Source of the DNA: DASRHT01 sp035293765
GTDB taxonomy: Bacteria > Chloroflexota > Ktedonobacteria > Ktedonobacterales > Ktedonobacteraceae
Assembly (NCBI GenBank): GCA_035293765.1
Contig: DATGMF010000055.1
Span: 62,001-126,000 of the forward strand
Reading direction: 5' to 3'
DNA: 64,000 nucleotides
The translations under genes were made by a program, and so were the position numbers. This document shows, one piece after another, positions 51,125-59,941 of this stretch. The notes beneath the pieces are model-generated. The model did no database searches. It was not told the DNA's origin and saw nothing but the letters and a program-made list of their open reading frames with translations. Position 1 is the first letter of the stretch. Each line of letters begins with the position of its first letter.

Positions 51125-52003
51125 ATGGTCGAAAAACAGATTGCCGCACAACCATTACAAGGGAAGCGTATTCTGGTAACAAGAACGCCGCGCCAGGCTG
51201 CTGTTTTATGCCAGCGGCTGCGTGAGCTTGGCGCTATCCCGGTGGAATTTCCGACCATTCGCATTATTCCGCCGCAAGATTGGGAGCAGTTGGATGCTGC
51301 CTTGCGGCGGCTCTACGCCACCGATGGCACAGGATATGATTGGCTGGTCTTCACCAGCGCCAATGGCGTGAACATTTGTATTGACCGTTTGCGCTCTCTT
51401 GGCTATGATCCTCAGACAATGATCGGCATTCGCGTTGCCGCGATTGGCCCGGCGACCGCGACGGCCCTGGCGCATCATGGCATTACCGCCGATCTCGTAC
51501 CCGAGGAGTATATCGCTGAAAGCGTAGCCGCGGCCCTGATTAAAGACACGCTGAACCGTGGCCTGTCTATGTCGGGGCAACGTATTCTCTTAGCGCGTGC
51601 CGCCGAAGCGCGCAAGGTGCTCGTCACCGAGTTGCAGCGCGCCGGAGCGCAAGTAGACGAGGTAGCAGGCTACTATACCGTGCCTGCCACCACTGACGAT
51701 GAGAAGGGGCGCGAAGTGTTGCGCCTGCTGCAACAACGTCAGATTGATATTCTAACTTTTACCAGTTCTTCAACTGTCAAAAATTTTATTGCATGGCTGA
51801 AAAGTTGTGAGCAGGGTGGAGCGGGGCCTCTGATGGACCTTGTCACGCAGCATACCCAACTTGCCAGCATTGGCCCAATTACTTCACAGACCGCGCGTGA
51901 ACTTGGCCTTCACGTCGATATTGAAGCCAAATCGTTTACCATCCACGGTCTGGTGAAAGCGATCATTCAACACGAGGAAACATCATGGCAGAACAAACCG
52001 TAA
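51125..52003 (+). CDS. hemD: uroporphyrinogen-III synthase
   Basis: A 292-residue HemD that cyclises hydroxymethylbilane with inversion of ring D. The family is poorly conserved; visible marks are KRILVTRTPRQAAVLCQRLR, DWLVFTSANGVNICIDRL, VAAIGPATATAL, ILLARAAEARKVLVTELQRA and DILTFTSSSTVKNFI, plus ASIGPITSQTARELGLHVDI. AGGAGC lies 8 bases before the ATG, directly after the hemC stop. Its last 19 bases overlap hemQ. The position between hemC and later haem genes supports the call. Confidence 0.9.
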   Translation: MVEKQIAAQPLQGKRILVTRTPRQAAVLCQRLRELGAIPVEFPTIRIIPPQDWEQLDAALRRLYATDGTGYDWLVFTSANGVNICIDRLRSLGYDPQTMIGIRVAAIGPATATALAHHGITADLVPEEYIAESVAAALIKDTLNRGLSMSGQRILLARAAEARKVLVTELQRAGAQVDEVAGYYTVPATTDDEKGREVLRLLQQRQIDILTFTSSSTVKNFIAWLKSCEQGGAGPLMDLVTQHTQLASIGPITSQTARELGLHVDIEAKSFTIHGLVKAIIQHEETSWQNKP

Positions 52004-52752
52004 TGACCCAATCTGACGCATTGGTACTCGAAACAGAAGGTAGGGGCAACCCCTCGCGGTTGCCCAAACAAGCCCGTCAGTTGGTGCGCTTTACGTTTTA
52101 TAAACTCGATCCCCAATGGCAGTTACTTCCGGCCCATAGGCGCGAACAGGGCCGGCAGGAGCTGACCACCATTGTCGAAAAATATGGTGAACAAGCATTG
52201 ATCCGTACCTTTGGTCTCTACGGCATACGCTCGGACTGCGATTTCATGATCTGGCAGGCAACCTATGATATGGACGATCTGCGCTCATTAAATAGCCAGA
52301 TTCGCCGTAGTCCTATGGGTCCTTACCTGCGCGAAGCTCATAGCTTCCTCTCCATGACCAAGCGATCTATCTACGTTGGCAAGAACGCGCGCGGCATGCA
52401 TGATCCCCGCCTGGTGATCGTGCCTGATGACCGGAAATACCTTTTCGTCTATCCCTTTGTCAAAACGCGCCCCTGGTACTCGCTACCCATTGAGGATCGC
52501 AAGCGCATGATGAACGAGCATATCCGCGTGGGCCTCAAATATCCCACCGTCTCGCTCAATACGACCTATTCCTTCGGCCTGGATGACCAGGAGTTCGTCG
52601 TCGCCTTCGAGACCGACAATATCTCCGACTTCCTGGACCTCGTTCAGGAACTGCGCGAAACGGAGGCCAGCAGTTACACCTTACGCGATACGCCCATGTT
52701 CACCTGCGTCGCCCAATCCATCGGCGACATTCTAGAAGCAATTGGTGCATAG
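51985..52752 (+). CDS. hemQ: chlorite dismutase family protein, coproheme decarboxylase (HemQ)
   Basis: A 255-residue member of the chlorite dismutase/HemQ family, here within a haem operon, which indicates coproheme decarboxylase, the last step of the coproporphyrin-dependent route. The marks are LVRFTFYKLDPQWQLLP, GLYGIRSDCDFMIWQATYDM, MNEHIRVGLKYPTVS (its His is the likely proximal ligand) and FGLDDQEFVVAFETDN. Residues about 17-27 (EGRGNPSRLPK) come from a family-A repeat at 52040. The start ATG, with GAGG upstream, overlaps hemD by 19 bases. hemY and hemH are not in the window. Confidence 0.88.
   Translation: MAEQTVMTQSDALVLETEGRGNPSRLPKQARQLVRFTFYKLDPQWQLLPAHRREQGRQELTTIVEKYGEQALIRTFGLYGIRSDCDFMIWQATYDMDDLRSLNSQIRRSPMGPYLREAHSFLSMTKRSIYVGKNARGMHDPRLVIVPDDRKYLFVYPFVKTRPWYSLPIEDRKRMMNEHIRVGLKYPTVSLNTTYSFGLDDQEFVVAFETDNISDFLDLVQELRETEASSYTLRDTPMFTCVAQSIGDILEAIGA
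52040..52065. repeat. family-A palindromic repeat read through inside hemQ
   Basis: GTAGGGGCAACCCCTCGCGG then TTGCCC is a family-A copy; it forms GGGCAAC/GTTGCCC and encodes GRGNPSRLP in frame, just before the conserved HemQ domain. Confidence 0.7.
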
Positions 52753-52756
52753 CACC

Positions 52757-52790
52757 TGCCCAGGGCAACCGCAAGGGATTGCCCCTACCA
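52757..52790. repeat. family-A palindromic repeat between hemQ and hemL
   Basis: GCCCAGGGCAACCGCAAGGG then ATTGCCCCTACC. It nearly fills the 56-base spacer and may form a hairpin within the operon message. Confidence 0.65.
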
Positions 52791-52808
52791 GGAATTCGAG
52801 GTGAAGAG

Positions 52809-54122
52809 ATGAGCCAGCACATCGATACGCGTAGCGACCTGACATTGTCCCGCTCGCATGCCCTGTTTCAAGAGGCGCAGACCCTCATGCCTGGAGGTGT
52901 CAATAGCCCCGTGCGCGCGTTTCGAGCCGTAGGAGGTGATCCCGTCTTCATCGACCATGCTCATGGCCCCTATCTCTACGATGTCGACGGCAATCGCTAC
53001 CTCGATTACGTCCAATCGTGGGGACCGATGATCCTGGGCCACACTCATCCCGCCGTGGTTGAAGCCGTGGTCGAGGCGAGCAAACGCGGCTTCAGCTTCG
53101 GCGCGCCCACCCGGGCGGAGAGTGAACTGGCGAAGCTGGTCATTGACTGCGTCCCATCAGTCGAGATGATACGCTTCGTCAATTCCGGCACAGAAGCGAC
53201 GATGAGCGCCCTGCGCTTAGCGCGCGCGTATACCGGACGCAGCAAGATCATCAAGTTCAGCGGCTGCTATCATGGGCACGCCGATATGTTGCTGGTCCAG
53301 GCCGGTTCCGGCGTGGCGACGATGGGCTTGCCCGATAGCCCAGGAGTGCCGGCGGAGGCGACAGCAAATACGCTCACTGCGGCCTATAATGATAGCGCCG
53401 CCGTCGAGCAACTGTTCCGCACCTACCCGAGCGAGATCGCCGCCGTCATCGTCGAACCGGTAGCCGCCAATATGGGATTAGTGCTGCCCCTGCCCGGCTT
53501 CCTTGAGCAACTGCGCGAACTCACCCAACGCTTCGGCGCTCTCCTAATCTTTGACGAGGTCCTGACCGGCTTCCGCGTTGGCCTGAGCTGTATGCAGGGA
53601 CGCGCCGGTATCACGCCCGACCTGACCTGCTTTGGCAAGATCATCGGCGGCGGCCTGCCCGTTGGCGCTTACGGCGGACGTCGCGAGATTATGCAGCAGG
53701 TTGCTCCGCTTGGCCCAATGTACCAGGCTGGCACGCTTTCGGGCAATCCCCTGGCAATGGCCGCCGGTATCGCAACCCTCACCGAGCTGCGCAAGCCAGG
53801 CCTGCACGAGCAGCTTGAGCGCAAGAACCAGCTCCTGTGCGAAGGCATCGCCAGGGCTATCAGCGACACACACACAGAAGCGCAACTGGTGCGCATCGGA
53901 GCGATGTTCTGCCTCTATTTCGCCGCAGAGCCCGTCACCGACTACGCCAGCGCCAAACGCTCAGATACGGCCCGCTTTGCTCGCTTCTTCTGGAAGTTGC
54001 TGGCTCGTGGCGTCTATTTCCCCCCATCCCAGTTCGAGACCTGTTTTATCTCGCTCGCCCTTGAGGATGAGATGCTTGAAGAAACAGTCAATGCCATTGA
54101 ATTCGCGCTCCGTAATTCGTAG
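52809..54122 (+). CDS. hemL: glutamate-1-semialdehyde 2,1-aminomutase
   Basis: A 437-residue PLP enzyme that turns glutamate-1-semialdehyde into 5-aminolevulinate. Visible are LMPGGVNSPVRAFRAVGGDP, RFVNSGTEATMSALRLARAY, SGCYHGHADMLLVQAGSG, the PLP-Asp region LLIFDEVLTGFRVG, and the Schiff-base Lys in TCFGKIIGGGLPVGAYGG. AGAG lies just before the ATG at 52809; the upstream open part from 52779 is repeat sequence. It is separated from hemB by 211 bases holding family-B and family-A repeats. Confidence 0.96.
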   Translation: MSQHIDTRSDLTLSRSHALFQEAQTLMPGGVNSPVRAFRAVGGDPVFIDHAHGPYLYDVDGNRYLDYVQSWGPMILGHTHPAVVEAVVEASKRGFSFGAPTRAESELAKLVIDCVPSVEMIRFVNSGTEATMSALRLARAYTGRSKIIKFSGCYHGHADMLLVQAGSGVATMGLPDSPGVPAEATANTLTAAYNDSAAVEQLFRTYPSEIAAVIVEPVAANMGLVLPLPGFLEQLRELTQRFGALLIFDEVLTGFRVGLSCMQGRAGITPDLTCFGKIIGGGLPVGAYGGRREIMQQVAPLGPMYQAGTLSGNPLAMAAGIATLTELRKPGLHEQLERKNQLLCEGIARAISDTHTEAQLVRIGAMFCLYFAAEPVTDYASAKRSDTARFARFFWKLLARGVYFPPSQFETCFISLALEDEMLEETVNAIEFALRNS

Positions 54123-54165
54123 TGACCAGGTGTAAGGTAGACTTTAACAAATGAAGTTGGGAAGC

Positions 54166-54248
54166 CTCCGTGGCGACGGCATTGATGGTGTCCGCTTTAC
54201 CGCCCCAGTACGGCGCTAAAGCGGACGGGATAAATCGCGTCGCCACAG
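54166..54248. repeat. family-B palindromic repeat between hemL and hemB
   Basis: CTCCGTGGCGACGGCATTGA and onward pairs with the right arm ending GCGTCGCCACAG; the two arms meet around CCCAGTACGG. About 30 of 38 bases match in each arm. Confidence 0.65.
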
Positions 54249-54293
54249 CACAGTATTACCGGTAGAATTTGTTCATGTGCATTAGTGTGTTCT

Positions 54294-54322
54294 CAGGCAA
54301 CCGCAAGGGATTGCCCTCGCAG
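54294..54322. repeat. degenerate family-A repeat before hemB
   Basis: CAGGCAACCGCAAGGGATTG then CCCTCGCAG closely matches the copy at 52757 and directly abuts the hemB ribosome site AGGAGG. Confidence 0.55.
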
Positions 54323-54333
54323 GAGGTTTGTTG

Positions 54334-55311
54334 ATGAATAATTTTCCCACCGTGCGCCTGCGGCGCACACGCCAGAATGATAAGGTACGCGGCCTTGTAC
54401 GCGAGACGCATCTTAACGTCGATCAACTGATCTATCCGCTTTTTATCGCCGAAGGCATCAATGAGCCGCATGAAATCTCTTCCATGCCTGGCATTATGCA
54501 GTGGCCCCTGGAACATCTGGGACGCGAGGTCGAACGTATCGCCAGCCTGGGCATTCCCGCCGTGCTCCTCTTCGGCATCCCTGGCGAGAAAGATGAAGTG
54601 GGTTCAGAGGCGTACAACGACAAGGGCATTATCCAGCAAGCAATCCGTGTGATTAAATCGGAAGTGCCGGAGCTCCTGACCATTACCGATGTGTGTCTAT
54701 GTGAGTATACCAGTCACGGGCACTGCGGCGTCATTCACAACGGCAGCGTCCAGAACGACGAGTCGCTGGAGCTGCTATCGCGCATGGCGCTCTCCCACGC
54801 GGAGGCGGGCGCGGACATAGTCGCCCCTTCGGATATGATGGATGGGCGCGTCGGCGCTATTCGCCAGATGCTTGACGAGCACGAATTTAATCAAACCCCC
54901 ATCATGGCCTACTCCGCCAAGTTCGCCTCTGGCTTCTATGGCCCGTTCCGTGAAGCAGCAGGCTCCACTCCCCAGTTCGGGGACCGACGCGCCTATCAAA
55001 TGGACCCCGCCAATGTGCGCGAGGCGCTGAGAGAAGTGGATCTCGATATCGCAGAAGGGGCCGATATCGTCATGGTCAAGCCGGCGATGGCGTATCTGGA
55101 TGTCATCCGCCGCGTGCGTGACCATTGCGATCTGCCCCTGGCGGCTTATAACGTGAGCGGCGAATTTTCCATGATCAAGGCCGCAGCGCAGAACGGCTGG
55201 ATCGACGAGCGGCGCATTGTTATGGAGGTGCTGACCGCCATCAGGCGAGCAGGCGCGGATATCATTATTACGTACTTCGCGCCGGAGGTGGCCGCCTGGC
55301 TGAAAGAGTAA
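54334..55311 (+). CDS. hemB: delta-aminolevulinic acid dehydratase (porphobilinogen synthase)
   Basis: A 325-residue enzyme that condenses two 5-aminolevulinates. The Cys-rich metal site is DVCLCEYTSHGHCGVI (Zn type), the allosteric/active-site part is PSDMMDGRVGAIR, the first Lys is in AYSAKFASGFYGPFREA and the Schiff-base Lys is in IVMVKPAMAYLDVIR. The ATG at 54334 has AGGAGG 7 bases ahead. Last gene of the haem cluster, followed by a hairpin terminator. Confidence 0.96.
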   Translation: MNNFPTVRLRRTRQNDKVRGLVRETHLNVDQLIYPLFIAEGINEPHEISSMPGIMQWPLEHLGREVERIASLGIPAVLLFGIPGEKDEVGSEAYNDKGIIQQAIRVIKSEVPELLTITDVCLCEYTSHGHCGVIHNGSVQNDESLELLSRMALSHAEAGADIVAPSDMMDGRVGAIRQMLDEHEFNQTPIMAYSAKFASGFYGPFREAAGSTPQFGDRRAYQMDPANVREALREVDLDIAEGADIVMVKPAMAYLDVIRRVRDHCDLPLAAYNVSGEFSMIKAAAQNGWIDERRIVMEVLTAIRRAGADIIITYFAPEVAAWLKE

Positions 55312-55318
55312 AGTGGAT

Positions 55319-55352
55319 CGGCAGGAGAGGAAACTGTGAACCTCTTCTGCCG
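55319..55352 (+). terminator. hairpin terminator of the haem operon
   Basis: A 12-bp stem with one G-T pair (CGGCAGGAGAGG with CCTCTTCTGCCG), a 10-base loop, 8 bases after the hemB stop. Confidence 0.75.
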
Positions 55353-55370
55353 TATATATGGTAGCGGCGT

Positions 55371-55535
55371 TTATGAGGGACGGCCAATATACCTGGCTAA
55401 AAAGCGACAGAGCCCGGCCAGCGCTAAAACCCTGGTGGTCTTGCCCATGACCGTGGCAGCAAAACCAACGGTTAATCCCACGGTGAGCCCGATTCTGCCG
55501 GCTGGATGATGGAGCATCTGTGCAAGTTTATTCAT
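55371..55535 (-). CDS. 54-residue single-TM protein
   Basis: A small gene with GGAGG just before the ATG. The product starts MNKLAQMLHHPAGRIGLTVG and has one hydrophobic segment of about 20 residues with Gly spacing, then a basic CRFLARYIGR tail. No family is recognised. The rest of the gap 55312-55909 holds only the terminator and a palindrome at 55623. Confidence 0.45.
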   Translation of the reverse strand: MNKLAQMLHHPAGRIGLTVGLTVGFAATVMGKTTRVLALAGLCRFLARYIGRPS

Positions 55536-55622
55536 GTTCCTCCACTTTCTCGTCTAATGGGTGCGCACCTTTCAAAAGGTGTTAGCTGCTGGTAATCGGA
55601 AGGTGCTACGTTGTTGGTAGAC

Positions 55623-55638
55623 GAATACATGAGTATTC
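55623..55638. promoter_or_regulatory. palindrome GAATAC-ATGA-GTATTC
   Basis: A perfect 6-bp inverted repeat with a 4-base spacer in the intergenic region upstream of the second GH15 gene; the size suits an operator. No convincing -35/-10 pair is visible nearby. Confidence 0.3.
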
Positions 55639-55909
55639 ATCTATTCTACTGTAGTATTTGTAATGGTTAGGCTATCAAGGTAGCATATATGGGCTACATA
55701 TGTCTATGGAATAAGCGTACGAATTTTTGACGTTGTTATAGTAGTGAGAGAGGATGTGGTAGGAGCTACCCCCCCCATTTTTAGCATATTCAACAGGGTG
55801 TTACTATTATGGTTCCTTCTGCGTTCTTTCTTGTTATAAGGTTCTTCTAAGGAGCCCTAAGCAAATTCTAATGTTGTCGTGAAACCAGTTCTATTAAGAG
55901 AGAAGTGTT

Positions 55910-57901
55910 GTGCCAATGGTTGGGACAAATGCAATCAAACGCAATTATCAACCAATCAATTCGTACGGAGTCATCGGTGATTGTCATTCAACGGTGTTGA
56001 TATCACCCGATGGGGCGATAGACTGGGGGTGTTTGCCGGATTTTGATAGCCCGGCAATCTTCTGTCGCTTGCTCGATGGGGAGCGAGGTGGATTCTTTCA
56101 GATCGCACCTGATAAAGACACAATTCCAGGCTCGCAGCGGTACTTGCGCGGTAGCAATGTGCTCCAGACCCGCTTTACCAGTACCACTGATGAGTTAGTG
56201 CTGACCGACTTTATGCCGGTCGAGACGTTGAGAGCCTGGCCTTATAAGGGAATGAGCAACAACACTTGGACGCGTGAAGATGGCTCCTGTCACTGTTTAG
56301 TACGCATCGTAGAGTGTACTCATGGTGAGATAGCTATTAAGATAGCTCTCAAGGTGACGCCGAATTATGCAGGCTCTGGCGGCGAGGTGTCGCTGGTCCC
56401 TAATAATATGGGGGCGCTCATTTCGGGCGGCAATCAGCACGCAGCCCTGGCAATCGTAGGGGCTCATTTGCTCCCTTCATTCACGATGATGGTCGTTCAG
56501 GATGAAGACGAGTGGCATCCCACTATTATTGCTAAGGTAACTCTGCGCGAGGGAGAGCGCCTGCTGTTTGCCTTCGGTATGGGACGCAGCGCCCAGGCCG
56601 CACGCAGGCTGGTCGAGAGCGAACTGCACCAGCGCAACTTTGATGCAGAGCTGGCGCATACCCTTCACTGCTGGCGCGATTGGATCGCGGGTTGCACGTA
56701 CGAAGGCCCATATATGGAGTGGGTGCAGCGCAGCGTTCTCACGCTCAAAATGATGACCTACGCGCCGACCGGAGCGATTGTTGCGGCCCCCACCACTTCT
56801 TTACCAGAAGATATCGGCGGGATTCGCAACTGGGACTACCGCTTTACCTGGCTACGGGACGCCACTTTTACGCTCTATGCTCTTAACGTCCTGGGCTTTA
56901 TTGAGGAGGCAAAAGCGTTTACCCACTGGCTGCAAAGGCTCTCCTATGCCAATGGCGAAGACCTGCAAATTATGTATGGGATTCGTGGTGAGCGCGACCT
57001 GCCTGAGAGAGAACTGACCCATCTCAGCGGATATTGTGACTCTTATCCCGTACGTATCGGCAACGCGGCAGCCAAGCAGAAGCAACTCGACGTCTTCGGC
57101 GAGGTGCTCGATTGCATCCATCTCTATCGCCGCCAGGGCGGCTTTGAACGCTACGGGGAGAAACTGGAAGGACCCCTGTGGGAAATGATGCGCATGCTGG
57201 TTGAGCACGTTTGTCTCCATTGGCAAGAAGCTGATAGCGGCATCTGGGAAGTACGCGGCGGGCCGCGCCATTTCGTCTATTCCAAAGTCATGTGCTGGGT
57301 CGCCTTAGACCGAGGCATTCGGGCCGCTCAACAACTGAACCTGGAGGCCGATCTCGAACGCTGGATCGTGGTGCGCGATCAGATCCGTACGGACATCTTG
57401 ATTCATGGATACAATACCACAATAGGCGCGTTTACCCAGTCTTACGACGACGCGGCTCTGGATGCTTCCAGCCTGCTGCTACCACTGGTCGGCTTTATTG
57501 CGCCCGACGATCCCCGCATGCGCTCGACCGTTGATCGCATCATGGAGAAGCTGACCGACGAGAACGGCTTCGTCTACCGTTACCACGCTGATGATGGCCT
57601 GGAGGGCACTGAAGGCACCTTCTCTCTCTGCACCTTCTGGCTGGTAGACAATCTGGCAATGCAGGGACGGATCGCAGAAGCCCACTCGTTGTTTGAACGC
57701 CTGCTAGGTCATGCAGGGCGCCTGGGCCTGTTCTCCGAGGAAATTGACTCACGCAATAATATGGCCCTGGGCAATTACCCACAGGCATTTACCCATATTG
57801 CCCTTATCAATAGCGCGAGCAACTTGAGAAAAGCCGAAATCCGTCATTCCGAACATCATACCGATCCTGTGATCGCGGCGATCAGGTTGCAAAAACAATA
57901 A
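55910..57901 (+). CDS. glycoside hydrolase family 15 protein, second copy
   Basis: A 663-residue paralog of the enzyme at 12801-14657. It has SYGVIGDCHSTVLISPDGAI, DWGCLPDFDSPAIF, the barrel motif IRNWDYRFTWLRDATFTLYA, GIWEVRGGPRHFVYSKVMCW and the C-terminal NYPQAFTHIALI. It is about 45 residues longer than the first copy. A trehalase- or glucoamylase-like inverting hydrolase is expected; no signal peptide is seen. The start is GTG 55910 or ATG 55916; the ribosome site (GAGAGAAG) is weak. Two terminator-like stems follow. Confidence 0.9.
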   Translation: MPMVGTNAIKRNYQPINSYGVIGDCHSTVLISPDGAIDWGCLPDFDSPAIFCRLLDGERGGFFQIAPDKDTIPGSQRYLRGSNVLQTRFTSTTDELVLTDFMPVETLRAWPYKGMSNNTWTREDGSCHCLVRIVECTHGEIAIKIALKVTPNYAGSGGEVSLVPNNMGALISGGNQHAALAIVGAHLLPSFTMMVVQDEDEWHPTIIAKVTLREGERLLFAFGMGRSAQAARRLVESELHQRNFDAELAHTLHCWRDWIAGCTYEGPYMEWVQRSVLTLKMMTYAPTGAIVAAPTTSLPEDIGGIRNWDYRFTWLRDATFTLYALNVLGFIEEAKAFTHWLQRLSYANGEDLQIMYGIRGERDLPERELTHLSGYCDSYPVRIGNAAAKQKQLDVFGEVLDCIHLYRRQGGFERYGEKLEGPLWEMMRMLVEHVCLHWQEADSGIWEVRGGPRHFVYSKVMCWVALDRGIRAAQQLNLEADLERWIVVRDQIRTDILIHGYNTTIGAFTQSYDDAALDASSLLLPLVGFIAPDDPRMRSTVDRIMEKLTDENGFVYRYHADDGLEGTEGTFSLCTFWLVDNLAMQGRIAEAHSLFERLLGHAGRLGLFSEEIDSRNNMALGNYPQAFTHIALINSASNLRKAEIRHSEHHTDPVIAAIRLQKQ

Positions 57902-57911
57902 CGCTGAGGAT

Positions 57912-57947
57912 ATCAGGTGAGGAGGAACAGACCTTTCCTCGCCTGAT
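57912..57947 (+). terminator. hairpin after the second GH15 gene
   Basis: ATCAGGTGAGGA and TCCTCGCCTGAT pair (11 of 12) around a 12-base loop, 10 bases after the stop. Confidence 0.6.
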
Positions 57948-57953
57948 GACCTG

Positions 57954-57995
57954 AAAAGTGCTCTGGCAGCGCATCTGCGCTGCCAGAGCACTTTT
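57954..57995. terminator. bidirectional terminator with perfect 20-bp stem
   Basis: AAAAGTGCTCTGGCAGCGCA pairs fully with its complement around a TC loop; A-runs on the left and T-runs on the right suit termination in both directions, for the GH15 gene (+) and the SnoaL-like gene (-). Confidence 0.85.
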
Positions 57996-58007
57996 GTTGT
58001 TGCAGTG

Positions 58008-58430
58008 TTATTCTGAAGGCATGAGACCAACCTGCCTGAGATAGGTAGCCATATCCCAGTAGTCGGAGCAGCGTTTGAACCTGTTGCCTTGCAGTTCAAA
58101 CACACTGGCGCCTCGTACACTGCCGTGCTTGTTCGTCGCCGGTAATGTGGGAAAGTCGCCGCTCTGTGTCCCCGACCAGGTCCACTCGGCCCCTGCCCAA
58201 CTGCCGGCAACAAAGTGGGAGCTCAGCACCATTTTGAAGTCCGGGATAGCACGAAAAAGGGTCTCGAAGAAGGTCTTGAGTTCCTCCTTTCCCCTTGCGT
58301 GAGTACCAGTTGCCAGGTCCTCATAGACGCAGTCGTCTGTGAAGAGGGAGCATAACTTCTCCAGACCATTGGGCGAAGACCAGGCTTGCGCCCACGCTTC
58401 GATTAACCTTGTTGCATTAGCCGTGGTCAC
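58008..58430 (-). CDS. SnoaL-like (NTF2-fold) protein
   Basis: A 140-residue protein resembling SnoaL-like polyketide cyclases/ester cyclases (LIEAWAQAWSSPNGLEKLCS; CVYEDLATGTHARGKEELKT; YWDMATYLRQVGL). The family has an NTF2-like cone fold; most members outside polyketide clusters have unknown substrates. No polyketide genes are near. The GTG at 58430 has AGGAGG 6 bases upstream; a TTG at 58433 is too close. Confidence 0.78.
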   Translation of the reverse strand: MTTANATRLIEAWAQAWSSPNGLEKLCSLFTDDCVYEDLATGTHARGKEELKTFFETLFRAIPDFKMVLSSHFVAGSWAGAEWTWSGTQSGDFPTLPATNKHGSVRGASVFELQGNRFKRCSDYWDMATYLRQVGLMPSE

Positions 58431-58596
58431 CAAAGACCTCCTTTCTTGACTCGATTTGACACGTTCGAGTAAACAACCATAGCCTGTTAAACGTCAATTA
58501 ACCAGGCTCTTCCAGGCCCGAACAACACCTCTGCTGAAGAGCTTTACTTATATGTGATAATGGCATAGAAGGATCGTAAGAGTATAAGGAGAGCTG

Positions 58597-59805
58597 GTGG
58601 TCGTGTCTTCTATTCATTACCCTACGGCAAGCCTCAAACCTCATCGCGAGGAGAGTTTGCAAGGCGGACATCTGTGGATATTTTCTGGCGCGTTGCAACA
58701 GCCCCCTCACTGGATCGAATGCGGCGGGCTCGTCGATGTGAAATCTGCAACCGGGCGATTCATTGCGCGCGGCTACTATAACCCCCATACCGATATCGCT
58801 ATTCGCATCCTGACGCGTGACCCGGAAGAGTTGATCGACGCTGCTTTTCTGCGCCGACGCATTCGCCGGGCGGTGGCGCTGCGGGAGGTGTTTGAGCTCA
58901 CGCAGACCAATGCCTATCGCCTGGTCCATGCTGAAGGGGACGGCCTGCCCGGCCTGATCGTGGATCGCTTTGCCGATATCCTGGTTGCTCAGATACATAC
59001 CGCCGGTATGGAGCGACTGCGTCCTCTATTGATCGAGAGCCTGATGGAGGAGACGGGAGCGCATGGCTTACTAGTGCGCAACGACAGCCAGGGACGCCGT
59101 CGCGAAGGTCTGGCGGTCGAGGAACCTGTTATTGCCGCGGGCGTAGTTCCTGTGGAAGTAACCATTCGTGAAAACGGCTTGCTTTTCAATGTAGATCTCT
59201 GGGAGGGCCAGAAGACAGGCTTTTTTCTTGACCAGCGCGATAAACGCAAAGCCCTGCAAAAATATGTCCGTGGTAGACGTGTGCTCAACTGTTTCAGCTA
59301 TACAGGCGGCTTCTCCGTCTACGCCGCGATCACCGACAACCGCACGCGCGTGACCAGCGTCGATATTTCCGAGTCGGCCATAGAGATGGCGCGCCAACAC
59401 TTTGTCCGCAACGGGCTCGCTCCCGACCCGCATAGTTTTCTTATAGCCGATGTATTTGATTATCTGGAGGAGGTGGGACGGCAGGGAGAAAAATTTGACG
59501 TGGTGGTGCTCGACCCGCCTGCCTTTGCCAAAACCCAGAGCGCCCGTTCTCAGGCGCTGAAAGCCTATCGCCGTTTGAACATGCAGGGAATGCAGGTATT
59601 GCGCCCGGGCGGCATTCTGCTCACCTGCTCCTGCTCCGGCGTCGTCGGCATGGATGATCTCCTGGGTGTGCTCTCGCACAGTGCGCAGCGCCTGAACCGC
59701 ACAGTCCAGCTCCTGGAAACCTACACCCACGGCGTCGATCATCCCGTGAATCTGGCGATGCCCGAAACGGTGTACCTGAAAGCGATCTTTTGCCGCGTGA
59801 ACTAG
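58597..59805 (+). CDS. rlmI: class I SAM-dependent rRNA methyltransferase (RlmI-like)
   Basis: A 402-residue protein matching the RlmI/YccW family, which makes m5C in 23S rRNA. The N-terminal PUA-like domain (residues about 1-75) has GGHLWIFSGAL; the EEHD-like middle has RLVHAEGDGLPGLIVDRFAD; the SAM site is LNCFSYTGGFSVYAA; and the catalytic motif is DVVVLDPPAFAK with a second Cys in LLTCSCSGVV. The GTG at 58597 has AAGGAG 7 bases ahead. The exact target base is inferred from the family only. Confidence 0.88.
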   Translation: MVVSSIHYPTASLKPHREESLQGGHLWIFSGALQQPPHWIECGGLVDVKSATGRFIARGYYNPHTDIAIRILTRDPEELIDAAFLRRRIRRAVALREVFELTQTNAYRLVHAEGDGLPGLIVDRFADILVAQIHTAGMERLRPLLIESLMEETGAHGLLVRNDSQGRRREGLAVEEPVIAAGVVPVEVTIRENGLLFNVDLWEGQKTGFFLDQRDKRKALQKYVRGRRVLNCFSYTGGFSVYAAITDNRTRVTSVDISESAIEMARQHFVRNGLAPDPHSFLIADVFDYLEEVGRQGEKFDVVVLDPPAFAKTQSARSQALKAYRRLNMQGMQVLRPGGILLTCSCSGVVGMDDLLGVLSHSAQRLNRTVQLLETYTHGVDHPVNLAMPETVYLKAIFCRVN

Positions 59806-59941
59806 TTAAGGGTTGCCAGATAAGTTCGCCGAAACAGGGAGATATGCGTCATGAGTAGAAATTGGCGAATTTATGGATCAACCCCTTTTACGCCCATGTC
59901 CTCGGCTGGTCCAGCCGCGATCCACATGAAACTGCGGTGAC

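Noticed and set aside
59071..59742. 223-codon minus-strand frame
   Set aside because: Antisense to the RlmI-like gene; the sense strand carries all family motifs.
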